A stretch of DNA of 64,000 nt from Urechis unicinctus (taxonomy: Eukaryota > Annelida > Polychaeta > Xenopneusta > Urechidae), in NCBI GenBank assembly GCA_034190875.2, contig CM067348.1, forward strand, positions 9,681,080-9,745,079. Direction: 5' to 3'. The notes under the pieces were generated by a model that saw only the letters and a list, made by a program, of their open reading frames with translations, had not been told where the DNA came from and did no database searches. Shown one piece after another: positions 47,701-62,700 of this stretch (its first letter is position 1; each line of letters begins with the position of its first letter). Made by a program: the position numbers and the translations under genes.

Positions 47701-50700
47701 TCATTCACTCACTCACTCACTCCCAAAACAGCCACAATCCCCTTTCATTATACACTAAGACACAACATGATTAAACCTACTGGTTTTTCCTGAGGTAGCG
47801 GTTCCAGGTCCTCAGGGGGGAGTGGAGGGGGTTCGAGGAAAAAGCTGGTGGGTTTCTTCACAGTATGTGTATGATACAACAGCAGTCTAACACACAACAC
47901 ACAATTATTGGGATAGAGATATTGAGATCATCAATTTATACAAAGGAAGATTAATCATAACAAAAGTAAAATCTTAAACAAGAAATATTGCACTTGAATC
48001 TTACACAGAGGGTTAAATAGACAACAAAAATGCATTGAATATAGAGTAATTTAAAATAATAAAGTCAGCCCTGATATAGAACAGGTCACACTGTACAACT
48101 TACCTGTGTTCCTCCTCATATTTGAGTGGTTTACGTTCACTGCGTACAGCACCAAACCAGGCGAGACTGAGGGGGGCCAAGTTCTTCTGCCCCTCGATCA
48201 TCTCCCAAGGACTCACTTTCTGTTTGTTACAGATCTGTACACCCTGTAGACAACATTGTGTAAGATGGAAATTTCTTAAAAGTGAAATATTCCATGTGAA
48301 CGATATGTGCTTTTGCTCCACAACTCCTGATCCACACAACTCCTCCCAGACTGATCAACATAACTCCTCCCACACTGATCCACACAACTCCTCCCACACT
48401 GATCCACACAACTCCTCCCACATTGATCCACACAACTCCTCCAACACTGATCCACACAACTCCTCCCACACTGATCCACACAGCTCCTCCACACTGATCC
48501 ACAACTCCTCCCACACTGATCCACACAACTAATCCCACACTGATCCACACAACTCCTCCCACACTGATCCACACAACTCCTCCCACACTGATCCACACAA
48601 CTCCTCCCACACTGATCCACACAACTCCTCCCACACTGATCCACACAACTCCTCCAACACTGATCCACACAACTCCTCCAACACTGATCCACACAACTCC
48701 TTCCATACTGATCCACACAACTCCTCCCACATTAAACTCTAAATTTCCTTCCACATTAACATACACAACTCCTCCTACATTGAATTCAACAATTCCTTCC
48801 ACACTGATTTACACAACTCCTCCCACTTTATCAACACAACTCCTTCCATATTGATCTCAATATTTCCTATCCCACAGCTCTTGTTTCAAATGAAGCTACT
48901 CACTGATCCACTACAGCTAATTCTTGTGCAGGGTGACAATGATGAAAAAGAATGCCTTTACTTATTAAAGCCACAAAACACAACAGACTTAATACTGTGA
49001 TCCTACAATACACAACAGACTTAATACTGTGATCCTACAAAACACAACAGACTTAATACTGTGATCCTACAAAACACAACAGACTTAATACTGTGATCCT
49101 ACAAAACACAACAGACTTAATACTGTGATCCTACAATACACAACAGACTTAATACTGTGATCCTACAATACACAACAGACTTAATACTGTGATCCTACAA
49201 TACACAACAGACTTAATACTGTGATCCTACAATACACAACAGACTTAATACTGTGATCCTGTAAACATCATCATCATCTACAGTGCCCATCACCTACCAG
49301 CCTGCGTTCGTCTGCCTCTGGACCTCGATTCTTGCCCTCAGCCAGTGAATGAGGCTCACATTGAAGCACCTCGCAGTAGAGTTTGGGCAGTGGCAGCAGT
49401 TGTCGCACCTGGTCTATACTGGCCGAGTGCTTCTCCCCCAACTCGCGCTGTCAACACACAGGTATCACTGCGTTAAAAAAATACACACCTATGGGAAAGG
49501 GAGGGGCCTTTCCATATTTTATCAACAAAATTCAATTACCATCCAAGAATTTTAATTCTAGCTCTAATTACAGACCAATAGCATACCTGGATCTGGCATT
49601 TAGGACTGTCAATACATATGATGCTCCGATTTAAAAAAGACAATTTCAGTGTTATTGTAGATCACAGGGGGCACTCTGTAAGACTCTGAATTGCAATTTC
49701 TAAGTAAGACTTCCACTACACACACACATTCAGAGGAAAAGTCTCCCAAAAGTAAAATTCAGTGATAACCGCCGGGTAATTCACCTTGAGTTTGCGGATC
49801 AGGCTGTGGTACAGCGTGTAGGATTTCTTGCTTTCCTCTCCCTTTTCTGAGTTCTCACTCACCAGGGTACCATGGATCAATACAGACAGCATGTCTAAAA
49901 TGACCGTGAAGAGCTCACTACAGAGGAAGAAATAAACTTGATTGAAAAGTTTGATATATTTCCTGGGTGGAGTCATTGAGTGGGTGGAGTCATTGAGTGG
50001 GTGGAGCTTAATAGTGGGTGAAGTTAATATGTGGGCAGAGTAGATGAGTAGATGATGTCATTCATTTTGTAGAGTTAAATAGTGCAAGGAGCCAACATAT
50101 GAAGTGGATGACTGACAGGTTGAATGATTAGCATCATTTAACAGAGAGGTACAATAAAGATGGTATTGATCTCTTTAGCAATGAGGGAATGTTACCTGTT
50201 GTTACTGATGTCCACCACACCATGACTGACCAGCTGCATGAGTAGAGCTGCCCAGTCCTGAACCAGGTTGTTATTCCTCTGAATCGTGTCAAACATCCCA
50301 CCAACCTGGTACCAGGCAAACACTTTCATTAAGTGCATTGCTGAATGTCTAATTCACATAGAGGGAGCAGCCTCACCAGATAGAATAGACTAACAGTGGG
50401 AGTGACCACACCAGATTAAGTGTAAAAAAGCAGTTCAAAAGCAGAGGGAGTGGACTCACCAAACTGAGTCGCAGCTGGAGAGCTTCCTGCATGAGGCTCT
50501 TGAGGCGATCATCAGTGGGGAGACCGCGGTCCTGCTGCTCCTTCGCGTTACTCACAAACTTTTCAAGTTGCTCTTGTAACGATTTGAGCAGGCACTCCCG
50601 TTGTTCATCCTGGCCTCTCAGACAGGCAAACACCAGACTCAAGAATGGCTGATGTGCCAATAAAGATGTACTGTAAACACAAAACAAAAACAAGATTTAT

Positions 50701-53700
50701 GTTTTTTTTCCACATTCAAAATTTAAAAATAATTATGGATGGCAGGCACCATTATGTCATGATATTAATCATACATATATACACCTGTCATGATATTAAT
50801 CATACATATATGCATCTGTCATGATATTAATCATACATATATGCACCAGTTATAAATGATCTTGTGCTGCTTTTAAATAGAACAATTGAGCCAAAATAAC
50901 TGTAAGAGGTATGTTAAAACATATAATGGGTAAAATTTTAACCAAATAGACAGACAGACCTTTTTTGTAGGTATTTTTCACGATCTTTGGAGTTCTTGGC
51001 GCTCCAGAAGTTGTTCCCTGTCTCCAGCACTTGGCCAGCTGTTTTGAGAACCTTGCCTTGGACAGCACTAGAGAGTTTGGAAATGAGAGGGGCCATAAGC
51101 CACACCCCCTCACTGTCCTTGTCAATCCTGATACACAGTAGCAATACATTATTAATACTATTGAATAACTGAAGGAAACTCATCTTGAATTTAACAGGTA
51201 AATTGATACAAGGAAAACTATTGAATTATGTCTGACATTGACAATTCTAATCAACCTTCACATAGAGTATAAAAGGGTTAAAGGATGGCATAAAAACATC
51301 TTGAATTTATTTGTAAAATTGATAATTGTTGTCTTGACAGGTAATAAAATGGTAAAATAAAAATTAATCGTGAACATATGAGTGACATTTACAATTTGGG
51401 TCAATCCTGACACTTTAGTTTTCGCAGGGTAAACTGTCACCAGAAAAGTCTTCTTGAATATGAGTGACAATTAAGTATTAAGTAATCCTAAATATCACTA
51501 AAAACACCCTTAAACATAGACTGTATACATCCAATAGCTCCTTCCTCACCACACCCTTCCCCCATTCACAATTGATGCATAGAAGCGAGCACAAATACTT
51601 ACCTGTTACACCTTATCGGAGCAAATCAAATGAAACCATCTTCAGATATACCAAATCAACATATCAATGCACAGTATCTTTTGTAATTACTCGCGAGTCA
51701 CCTGAGCAGGGCTCACTTACCATGAGGATCCATGCTGGTTGACAGAGGCGTCCAGCTTGTGTTTACATTCTGTCTGCCTCTGGAAAACCTCAATAGTGCC
51801 TCTAGCAATGTTCTCCAACAGCACAGACATTTGCTGTAAACAGGTGAATCAGACATCCATATTGACATACCAAGCTTACAACAAAAGACACATCAAAACC
51901 AACTTATTATCACTTCAAATTATTTAAAATGTTTTAATTGAGACATTTCAATTGACACCAAAAAACTATTACATTGTTGAAGTAGTCAGGCATCTATATT
52001 CAAATACATAACTAACAGCCCACCCATAATTAAGATAACATTATAAAATAAATGTACAAATGAGATCTTTGACTTGTACTAAAAAGTAATGCCTGTATTA
52101 ATTATAACCATTGTTGCAGCCGTTAGACTGGTCATAAGAGAGCTGAGTCAGCACTTACAGAATTGGTGGCCTGTTTGATCATGAGCTCAAGCTCCACCCA
52201 GGATACCCGCATCGACCACATGTCCATGCTCTGGAGGGCAAAGTGAAACACAGGAAGATAACACCAGCATCAACACAAATAAACATATAGAATATAACAT
52301 GTTTAAGGCATTCATCAAGTTGGAAAGTGAAAATTGGAGAGGATGGGTGGTGGAGAGGGTGGTGTGTGTGGGAGTGGGGGGTGGCTGTCGGCAGATAAGT
52401 AGAGGTTTAAGGGAGGAGGGTGAATTGACTGTTTTCTTTGACCGTGACCTTGACTGACCTGGAGGATGCGTGTGATGTGCCTCTGTTCCTCAGGTTCCTC
52501 TTCATCCTCGTCCTCATCGAGCAGCATGGGGCTGGGTAGACCTCCTGGGTAGCAGATCATCTGTACCAACTGCTGGGCCTGGACAGCACATATAACCACT
52601 CTATAACCACCACTGAACCATTGTGTAACCATAGAAACACATCAATTCACTATGGCATAATTACTCTGAATCACAAATGCGGTCACTTTCAAATATCAGG
52701 GTGAGTGCAAAACATTACAGCTAAATTTACTTAAAGTGGTTTCAACATGACCTTCAATGACTTCATCATGACCCTTACCTGTCTGTGGGACACCATTTTA
52801 TCCAGCAAGAGGTCAGAATCAAAGAGTCCTTTAGGATTTTTCAGGAATTTCTCTCGCACCCATTCCTGACTGCAGATCTCCTTCAGGCAGTGCTTGGCAT
52901 ACTCGCTGAGTCCAGCACTCTCAAAACCACCCTTGATCTTAGTCGGACTGAAAGCACATAACCACAAGGTTTAAACCATGATGATGGCAATGATGAGGAT
53001 GATGATGAAGGTGAAAATGATGATGAAGATGATGGTGAAGACGACATTGTTGAGGATGATGATGATGATGATGCCAATAGTAATAAAGATGATGATGAGA
53101 CAGTTGTTGATGAAGATGATGATGCATTCTCTGTAGCGAGGATGGTTGTACCCACACATGACTACCACACCCTACATTGTAGGGATGCTAAGCCCCATTC
53201 AAGCTCCTTCTGAAGCAGGCAGTTTCAGTTTCGATGTGAAGTTAACCAGCTGAGCAGAGTGATGTCTTTGATTGCATCTGCTCAAGCCCACTTTGCCAAG
53301 CCCACTTTGCCAAGCCCACTTTGCCAAGCCCACTTTATATGCGGAAAAGTGGTTTATTTTACTAACAAACCATCATTTTTATGTCTGGCCAATAATATCA
53401 ATACAAAGTCAGTCAAAAGGGGACGGTATTGAAGGCTTTGCTGTTGTTTAAAATAGTTGAACAGAAGCGCTCACACAAACTTGTGCCACAGACACTTGCA
53501 AATTATTCCCTAGAATATTTATGCTGAACATTGGCCACTTATGGCTGGGAAAGAGTTCTAAGTTCATAAATGGTGGTAAAATCACACATGCTAATTACAT
53601 ATTACAGACAAAATGAATTAAAAGGCAAAAAGCGTATTGATATCTTGGGGCATAAACAGCCCCATCGCGTTGAGGCAGTCTTAGTGAGGGTAGCTGGCGG

Positions 53701-56700
53701 CGTAACCACAAGCTCGCAACGGAGGGTGTATGATGACCATGATGATGATGATGATGACATAGTAGATGATGATGGCAATAGTGATAATAAATATGATGAT
53801 GACAATTATAATGATGATGATGACTATTAAGATCATCATTAATATATGCTTTGATCTCCGAGGAAAGAAGGAAATAGCGCTAACCCGCCAATCATGGCCA
53901 GGTCCATGTCCATATCCATTCCATCATCCAGACTGCTCAGCATGGAACTGATGATGTCATCACTCTTTTCCTTCTTCATTGAAGAGCTACTGGAGCCTCT
54001 GGCATTGCAACTGTCTCCTGAAATAACATTACATGTGGCAAATGAACACCAGGTCAAAACGCTGAAAACTTACATCTATCAGATTGCTAAGCGAATCCCA
54101 GAAGAATGAATATTATTCAGGAATGAGTCCCAGATCAGTCCAGCCCAGATGTTATAACAGTTCACATTTTGTTTGTTGTTGGGCTAATCATTCTAATTAA
54201 CGACTTCAACGACGTAATTTTCCGTCATGAAAAGATAAACCAACAACTATCATATGGCGGTCAGATTTTTGCCTTAAGAACCTGTACGGGGTTGAAAAAT
54301 ATGGTCAAATCTATGTTGAATCTTTGGTAAGGGAATATGTACTGTTACTCACCCAGCATCAGAATAGCTTTCAGCACTGCCACAACAGCTCCAACGGTGA
54401 TGCTGTTACGTGCCGCTTCCAGCAGATGTCTATCACAAGATGACTTAAGCACCATCGCGTTTGAGCTGATCAGAGATGCAGCGGGGAGTGTGGGAGATGT
54501 CTGGAAGAGCCGCAGTAAGAGATGACAAGTTAGCCGGGCCCCTGGCTCAGCGTCCGCTTCACCACCAGTACCAGCTAAACATCAAATAGAGTGAGCACAA
54601 AGTGAGACAATGCAATACATTAATGGTTGAAAGGCATTTTATGGTCAATGTATTGTTCAACATCACTGCTTATAGCTACATAAAGTTGCCAGAAGGCAGA
54701 CACTCACTGGATGGGCAGGCCAGCAGCAGGGAATGGAGGGCTACATGTTTGACGAGGTCTTCTAGCGTGAAGCAATGTCTGGCCACCAATACTGCTGTGA
54801 ATACGGCCAGGTTGTCATGGATTGACAAGTCTGATGACTGACAAACAATGCGATCATCAATGAAAATGTGTGAAGATCGTTAAGTGTGATGTGTACATGG
54901 TTTCTGTGTGTAGGAGTCACTGATTGAGCGGAGATCATGTTTAAGAGTATATTGAGTAAATGGTTACCTGATTGAATAAGTGGGTGGAGCTAATGAGTCT
55001 TATAGCAGGTGGAGCCACTAAGTGGGTTGTGTTGCAGAGTAGGTGGAGCAAATGAGTGGATAGATTAAGTGGGTGGGGTCATTAAGTGGGTGGAGTCATT
55101 AAGGGTAAGAGTAACATGTAAAACAGTATTAGTAATAAATCCCAAAAAACTAACAACTTTTCTTATTAGGAATAAACAATTTGGTTAAATGCAGTACAAC
55201 TCACATCATGAGTTGTAAGAACATCAATGAAACCACAGCCGTGATTGGACGACCAGCAGAGGGCTTTCAATACTCCCAGCCAATCAGAGCTGAGGATATT
55301 ACAACAGGCTGTGATATTGGCACAGACAATGGATACCTCATTCACTCTGAAAAGCAAATCACAATAATTTTGATATCAATATACCAATAGCTAAAATTTT
55401 GTGAGATATTTTGCTGTAAGTGATATCATTCTTGAATAATAACCCTGAACAATTGTGAAATTTGACTGATATCCTCAATAAGATGGTAGGATAGTGACAG
55501 CAGTCTTGAATCCTAACTTTAATTAAACAAGTACTCATCTTATAACTCATAGGAATCTTGAATTAGATCAAAGTTAATACTATAGCAAAATCAGAATGGA
55601 CTATTGAAATGACTGGTAGCCATCTTGAAATCACAAATTCGACACTTGAAAACGATTTTGTATGATTCAATGTTAACTTAAATGAAAAGGAGATAACATT
55701 AACGTTAACTCAGAATTCACTGAATAACTCTTACCGTTCTGGTGTTCCAGAGAGACACACCTCTCGTATAGCATTACACACCAACTTATACCGCTGTGCA
55801 ACTGAATCATTCAGTTCTTTGATCAGCTGAGGGTCTAGTTTCAATCTACAAACCACAACATGAAAATTCCGTTTTAATAGAAATCATAGTATGGCTATTA
55901 ACCCATTTGTCAAATAATGGCTGATGGCCAAATACCATGTTTATTTTTGCGACAGGAAAAGTAGCATTTCATTCAAAGTCATTGATTCTTTGGAGTTAAT
56001 GTCATTGTAATAAAAACACAGGGTTTATTTGCCGGTTTTCTGCCAGTGTAGCACTTACTTGGGGTCCTGCAGGTATTTGATCATGAAGCCGGGGTCCCAT
56101 GTCTGGTTGCAGGCGGATGGGGTTATTCTAGGATACAAGGTGTTCTGTACCTTAGTGACCACAGTCCCCCATGTATCATTGTACTTCATCTGTCGCAAAG
56201 AGAAAAAAAAAACACTGATGGAAGTTTTTGAGGGGCATTTTAAGACTCAAGTGCCTGTGGGTACCTGACTGTGTCAGGTTTGGGGTTGAACAGAGGACAA
56301 TGTGAAACTGATTTTAGGGGAAGTCAAACTCAATTAGGAGCCAGTAAATATCTGAATGATATTTTGGTGTAAGTATCAAGATGATATGTCTGCCTAGTTG
56401 ACCAGTAACAGCATGAAATGACTTACCCTGAGGAAGTAGCATTGAGTATAGAGCTCGTAGCGGTATGCTAGAATAACACGCTCAGCTGATGTACAGTCGG
56501 AGGGGTTACACACATGCTTCACCACCTTACAGAGACTGCAAATACAACACATGTTAAAAGTATAACCATTGATCAATATAACCACCATTTAACCACCACA
56601 CAAATATAAACACATGCATGTTTAACCATTTTAATATAACCACTCTATAACCACCATATTCAATCAACAATTTCCTAGAACCTATCCTTGATAACATATA

Positions 56701-59700
56701 TATAATGGTTTATCTTATGGTATTGTACCCATATCAATAGAATTGGATGTAAATCGGTGGTGAAGAGTGCCAAATACCATTACCTCACTGTAGCAACGAA
56801 TAACATTTTAACCCTTACCTTTCGAACACATCTGCAGTATGCTCCTGACAGACCAGTAGGTAGGCGTGGTATTTGCGCAGCACTGCAACCAGATACAGAC
56901 AGACGCTGGTGGAGTATACCCCGGCCAGACTGGACATCTTCTGCTGTAGCTGAGTCTCTACCTCCGGCAATTCCCTTGACAACTGTACAATCAAAACATT
57001 ATATGAATCACGTATAAAGGTCAGTGTACATCTTGGCTAATCAATATCAATGTCTGATGCTTTACCAACTAAGATGAGAGAGAGAGAAGTACAGACTTCT
57101 GAAGGACAATAATAATTTAATTAAACCCTGATGATGCTATTTGCATCAGAAATTATCATTTAAAATACACGGTAGTTGTAAACCACTGACATTGCTTTTG
57201 ATCAAAATCAATTGGTACAAAATATCTGGCTGTCAAAAGCAAGTGATAAGGGAAGGTAATTTATTTAAGTGAAACTGATACTAAATATGATCTGACCTTA
57301 AAGATCACCTACAACCTAATTGATTATTACAAAAAGGCAAACAGTTTAGTCAGCAAAAAGTAACTAGTAAGTAATGACCCCATGTCTGTAAAATAAATCA
57401 TGTTACTCGTGTGTCTATGACATGATGGGTCAACTTTCAAACAATGTACTCACCTTCAAGACAAAGTCAACCAGGCCATTGATATTATTACAATACTCCA
57501 TGAGATCCAAGAGGAATGATATATGATCGACAGGAGGCAAGTAATTAGCATTCCCTGTCGCAAATCCGTTAACCATCTCCACCACCGACGTGCGCACGGT
57601 CGCCGTGATAGCATGTTGGTCGTAATACGACAGCTTCTGGAATTTAGCGAACGTGCCTTCCAAGCTGCCCAATCCGCTCCCTGCTACAGACGAATCCAGG
57701 GCGTCCTTTTCCTTCTTACGCTTCATCTTGGTAGTGTCCCCACTACTGGTGTCAATGCTGTTCTTCTTGCCATACAGCTTCATGATCTCCTTGGTGATTT
57801 TCTTAACGACGTGTCGGGCTTCATCCCGAGCTTTCCCCACCCCGAACAAGACGACCATGCGCTGGTTACACTCGTGACTGCTCAGTTCGTCTTGAGGTAT
57901 CGGGAAATGCGTCGCGTATATAAGATGGCGCGATGATCCTTTCGTGGGGCTCGAGGCTTGCGGTAAAAGATGCCCAGACGATATGGGTGTGTGGGCTTTC
58001 CCGGGCGTGTGAGCCATGCCTGGTGTATGCCCCCCACCGCCAGGGGTCGTGGCCATCCCAGGGGTGTGGGCAGCCCCTGGTGTCAGTGGGGCCCCTGGTG
58101 TTCTGGCAGCACCTGGGGTGTGGGGTGCACCTGGGGTACGTGCCATGCCCGGAGTGTGGGCCTGGGCGGGGGTGGGGACTTGGCCCGGGGTAGCGGCTGA
58201 CATGGGCTGTTCTGACTTGACGGAGGCTGGGGACAGAAGAGGTAATTGACATTACCCACAATTCAATCATATAGAGACAGGATAAGTCCCACAATGCTTA
58301 CACAGGCCAATGCTACAATGAGTACAGATACAAATTATAACCATTTGTTGTGGATGACCCCAGTTGTAAACTACCACATGAATAACTAACAAGTATTGCC
58401 AAATGACTAAATGAAGCACTTGTCATCAGGGAGACAGATAAGTGAATTGCTCCACCCGCTAAATACACACCAACAAAATGTTTTAGTTTAAAGGCTAGGG
58501 AGAAAGAGCTTTTGAAAACTCAAGATAACAAACAACTATTTAGTTGAACATCCAATTTAAACTTGATCAAAGCAGAGAACATGGTTATATTTAAAATTCC
58601 ACCTGGACCAGGTGGTAATATTTAACATCTCAACAGGACCAGGTGGTTATATTAAACATTGCACCCAGACCAGGTGGTTATATTTAACATCTTGACAGGA
58701 CCAGGTGGCTATATTTAAAATCTCTCCTGGACCAGGTGGTTATATTTAACATTCAACCTGGACCAGGTGGTTATATTTTACATTCCACCTGGACCAGGTG
58801 GTTATATTTAACATCTTGACAGGACCAGGTGGTTACAAATACAACCTCACCTGGGCCATCAGGACTTGACTTTGGCTCATCTTTCAGCCCAAATATCTCA
58901 AAGCCAGAATCCAGAACTTGATTTTCTAACTCTTGCTTCATCTCCTGAAAGTAAATAGATACATCTTGATTTCAAGTTTCAAAAAGCATTTTCAGTTAGT
59001 AACAGAAAACACAAACTTCTCCATTTGCACATTATATTTATTTTCATATTTATTATGAGAATGATTTGAAATGCTTGAAACAACACTCACTTCCTGCTTG
59101 ATAGCGTCACTTTTGACACTCGATAAGTCCACAATCTCATGGTTGGCAACTGCAGCAACAGGTTGCACCAACGGAGCCTGCATCAGGTTGCCATGGGAGA
59201 TGAGCGAGCACATGTACGCATCATGCGAGAAAACATCGTAGGCGACCAGCTCACACATAAGACAGATGAGGTTTGCGAACGCTGTCCTGTTTTCAATGCT
59301 TGGGTTCATATCTGGTGACCAAAACAATTATAACGTGATACATTTTAATAATCAACATGCAATTTCTGTGATTAAGAATTTTATGTGTTAGGTTATATGT
59401 CCAGTCCTAGATATTAGTTGAAAAGCATTGGATGGAATCTGGGAAACTCCAAAACAGTTATATAAAAAGAAACACAGAGAAGTTACATCTGGGAATCAGT
59501 GAGAAGTGGGGAATTAAGGCATACAAAATTCTAAGGGATCAGGTAGGTATCTGTCAGGCTCATTCAACAAATGCACATATATTTTAAGTAAACAATCGAA
59601 ATATATAAACATATATATGAAAAATTGGTGATACAATGACTGCATATAAAACTTGCAGCAAAAGGAAGCGAGCAATAAATTGGCAGCCAGATTAAGGGTA

Positions 59701-62700
59701 ACATTGCCCACATGACACCACAGTGGGTGAACTAATGAGGCGATCACAGCAACAGGAGTCATATCTTACCTAAGACAGGTGCGTTGGTGTCAAGGAAATT
59801 CTTGAGGAGGTTCTGGAAGGGCATTGAGGAGGTGGATCCGTGGACGTCAGAGGTCACCGAGTCCCTCTCATCCCCCATCTCGTCCGAGGCAAACTTCTAC
59901 ACACACCAGATACGGAGGAGGATGGATAAAGATGATGCTACTTATGATGCAATTATTTAATATGAGTTGTCAATAAAACAAAGTGAAACATCAATTTTTG
60001 TCCCTCAGTGTTTCAACACATATATGGAGGATCGATCCTTTGAGCACTGATAATCTCTCTAAACAGTCAACTACTCGTTGCATGACAAGCACATTCACCT
60101 CAGCAGCCATGTCATTCTGGCGTTTCTCCAGCAGTTTAGCAACAACCACAGCCCGATGTACCCCCGTACGCTGGGTACTTACTGCCCATTCACACAGTAA
60201 CTTCACAATAGGCTCATCCCCGACACAAACCTACATGACACAAAATCTTAACATCTTGACGGAAACTCTATGGTTGCAATGAGCTGCAACATTCAACATT
60301 TTTCTCCAAAGCTGAATATAATGTCATAGAGCAATCGAGCATACATCAAACAATACTAACAAGTTAGAGAACAGAATTAATAGATCACTTGTAACAATTC
60401 AAATTTCAGTGTTTTTCAAGCTAAAAATGCATGTCTTATCAGTCTGAACTATTGTTTTCATGATAATTAGGTAAAAAAAAACCTAACATTTAAAATACAC
60501 AAAAATTTTTAATGAGGGAATTTTAAGCACACATATAGTCCTAAACATGATAAGAATGATGAGATGTAGGAAGGCTATGCTACACTCACGTCTTCCTCTT
60601 TAGACTGGCGCCCACCAAATACTTTGTGGTACAGGGTGTCCAGAGAGGACTGGGGCTCCACCTTATCAAACACATGTCTATCCAGAGCCTCCAACACATC
60701 CAGAACATGGCCAATCACAGTGCCTGACACAAACATATAATACAAGGGTGACCAATCACAGAGCATGACACAAACATATCGACCTGTGGAGTCAAATCAT
60801 GGTTTCTGACACAAATATTCATGCTATAGGAAGTAAAACACATTTATGATCAGGGCTCGCTGCCATGATTTGCACTTCTTAAATAGTAACAGAGGATCAT
60901 GCAGCTCGTTGCTGCCAACACTTGAGGTGAATATAGGTAACATAAGGCTGGCTGCCAAAAAAGGTCATTCTTCTTCTGAAGAATGACTACATTTATTGAA
61001 CTCACAACTATGACTTTAACCAACATGGCATAGTTGTTTAGTACACAAATTCTTAAAGTATAATAATTTCAACTATGTCCAAAAGAATAGATTTGACAAT
61101 AGTGACATAGTTGAGTAAGAACATACATATGTTATGAGTATCTAAATATAACGACTATGTCACTAGACAATATACACTTAAAAACTCTTGACATAATATA
61201 ACAAAGTTGCATACATAAAATTATACTTCCTATATGTGTTATAATATACAAGAAACATATGTAAAATATGACAGCCATTTATATTTAACAATATTATACT
61301 GATACAATTTGTAGAAAGACATGGATGATACAGTGCATGGCAGCAAGGTGGGGGCAAAAACAGCCCAGCTGAATAAAAAGGTGGAGAGTGGGGTGGTGGT
61401 GGGCGAATCGAGACAAAAATTGCGTAGCGTACCCTTTGCTTTGAAAAGCAAAAGAGGAGGCTCAAATGAAAGACCGAGTTTTATAACCTCCGAGGGAGGG
61501 CGCTGGTGATTGCGACCGCGTGCTGTTCAACCGCGAACCTGAGGTAAAGGGATTAGTTGACCCATTAAGGCCGAGTGGAGGCGGACGGTGCCGAGTAAGT
61601 TACATGGAGGCAAAAAGATTAGGTTCGCCATTCTCATAAATCGCGTTATGATCGCAGGTCATAACTGGTCAATACAACATGGCCAATCAAATTCCCTGAT
61701 ACAAACACACATCACACCCTGCTTTTTTTTTAACTTCACCAACTGGTCATCACATCAAAAAAACCTCTTGGAGAAGCAGAGATAAATACAGTAAACATGA
61801 TGTAATATGACTGAATTACCAACCTGTAGTTGACTGCTGACAGCGATCTGACGACCATCTCATCTCAGCTGCTCTGCTACGGGCAATGATCTGATTCTCA
61901 GCGGCGATCAACTGGATGCGAATCTACACAGAAACACCCACAAGTGGAATTTACTTTACTGATCAATACATAGATTATAACTAGTCAAGAGAACCACCAG
62001 ATGACAAGAAGAACGAGAAATAACTCAACCACACCAGAGATTGGATAACGCTCCATCACAGATCATCATCATGAATAAAGAGGAATTGGTAGAAAAATTT
62101 CATCTTCGTTTTTAAAAAAGATCCAAGAGATTGTTATATGACCCACATATTCCTATATGGGAATGAGATGGGTCAGAGATGCTGACCTGGTGGTTGTCGA
62201 GCCCCTGCGGCATCGGGAGTGAGGATGGGGCCACTGGTAGCAGATCGAGAGGAGAGTCACAGAGAACAGAGTTGGTCTTACTTTCCCCGAGATTGTGCCA
62301 TACCAACGCCCCCGGGCAGCGTACGGTGATGGTCTGAAGCAAACACACAAGCAGTACATATACTTCCCGATTATGATGTTGCTTTTAACGATGAGGGGAA
62401 TGATGATGAATGATTGCAATGCAGAGCCCCATAAATGCCATTGTTCACTTATCACAAATCAGTTTCTCCCCTGGGCAGTGGGAAGGGAACCAATTTGATA
62501 AGTATAAGGCTTTAATAGCACACCAACACTAGAGTGTCATACGGTACCTGGGAAACCTATTGGGAAACCATTGAGCAACTACATCACATTTCACATCCAT
62601 ACAACTGACAATTCTTTACATTGCCAGAACTAAACTGTAGATTACCACTGAGACCCACATCCATACAGCGTGACAATTGTTGACATTGCCAGAACTAAAC

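Noticed and set aside
48227-48802. 191-residue minus-strand frame with GGVVWISV repeats
   Set aside because: Product of a 24-bp minisatellite inside a MED12 intron; it only clips the real exon 48243-48104 in another frame.
48325-49262. CRISPR-like direct repeats
   Set aside because: Head-to-tail units without unique spacers, in an animal intron; ordinary minisatellites.
57523-57936. 137-residue plus-strand frame antisense to MED12
   Set aside because: Shadow of the large conserved MED12 exon 58226-57454; codon conservation belongs to the minus strand.
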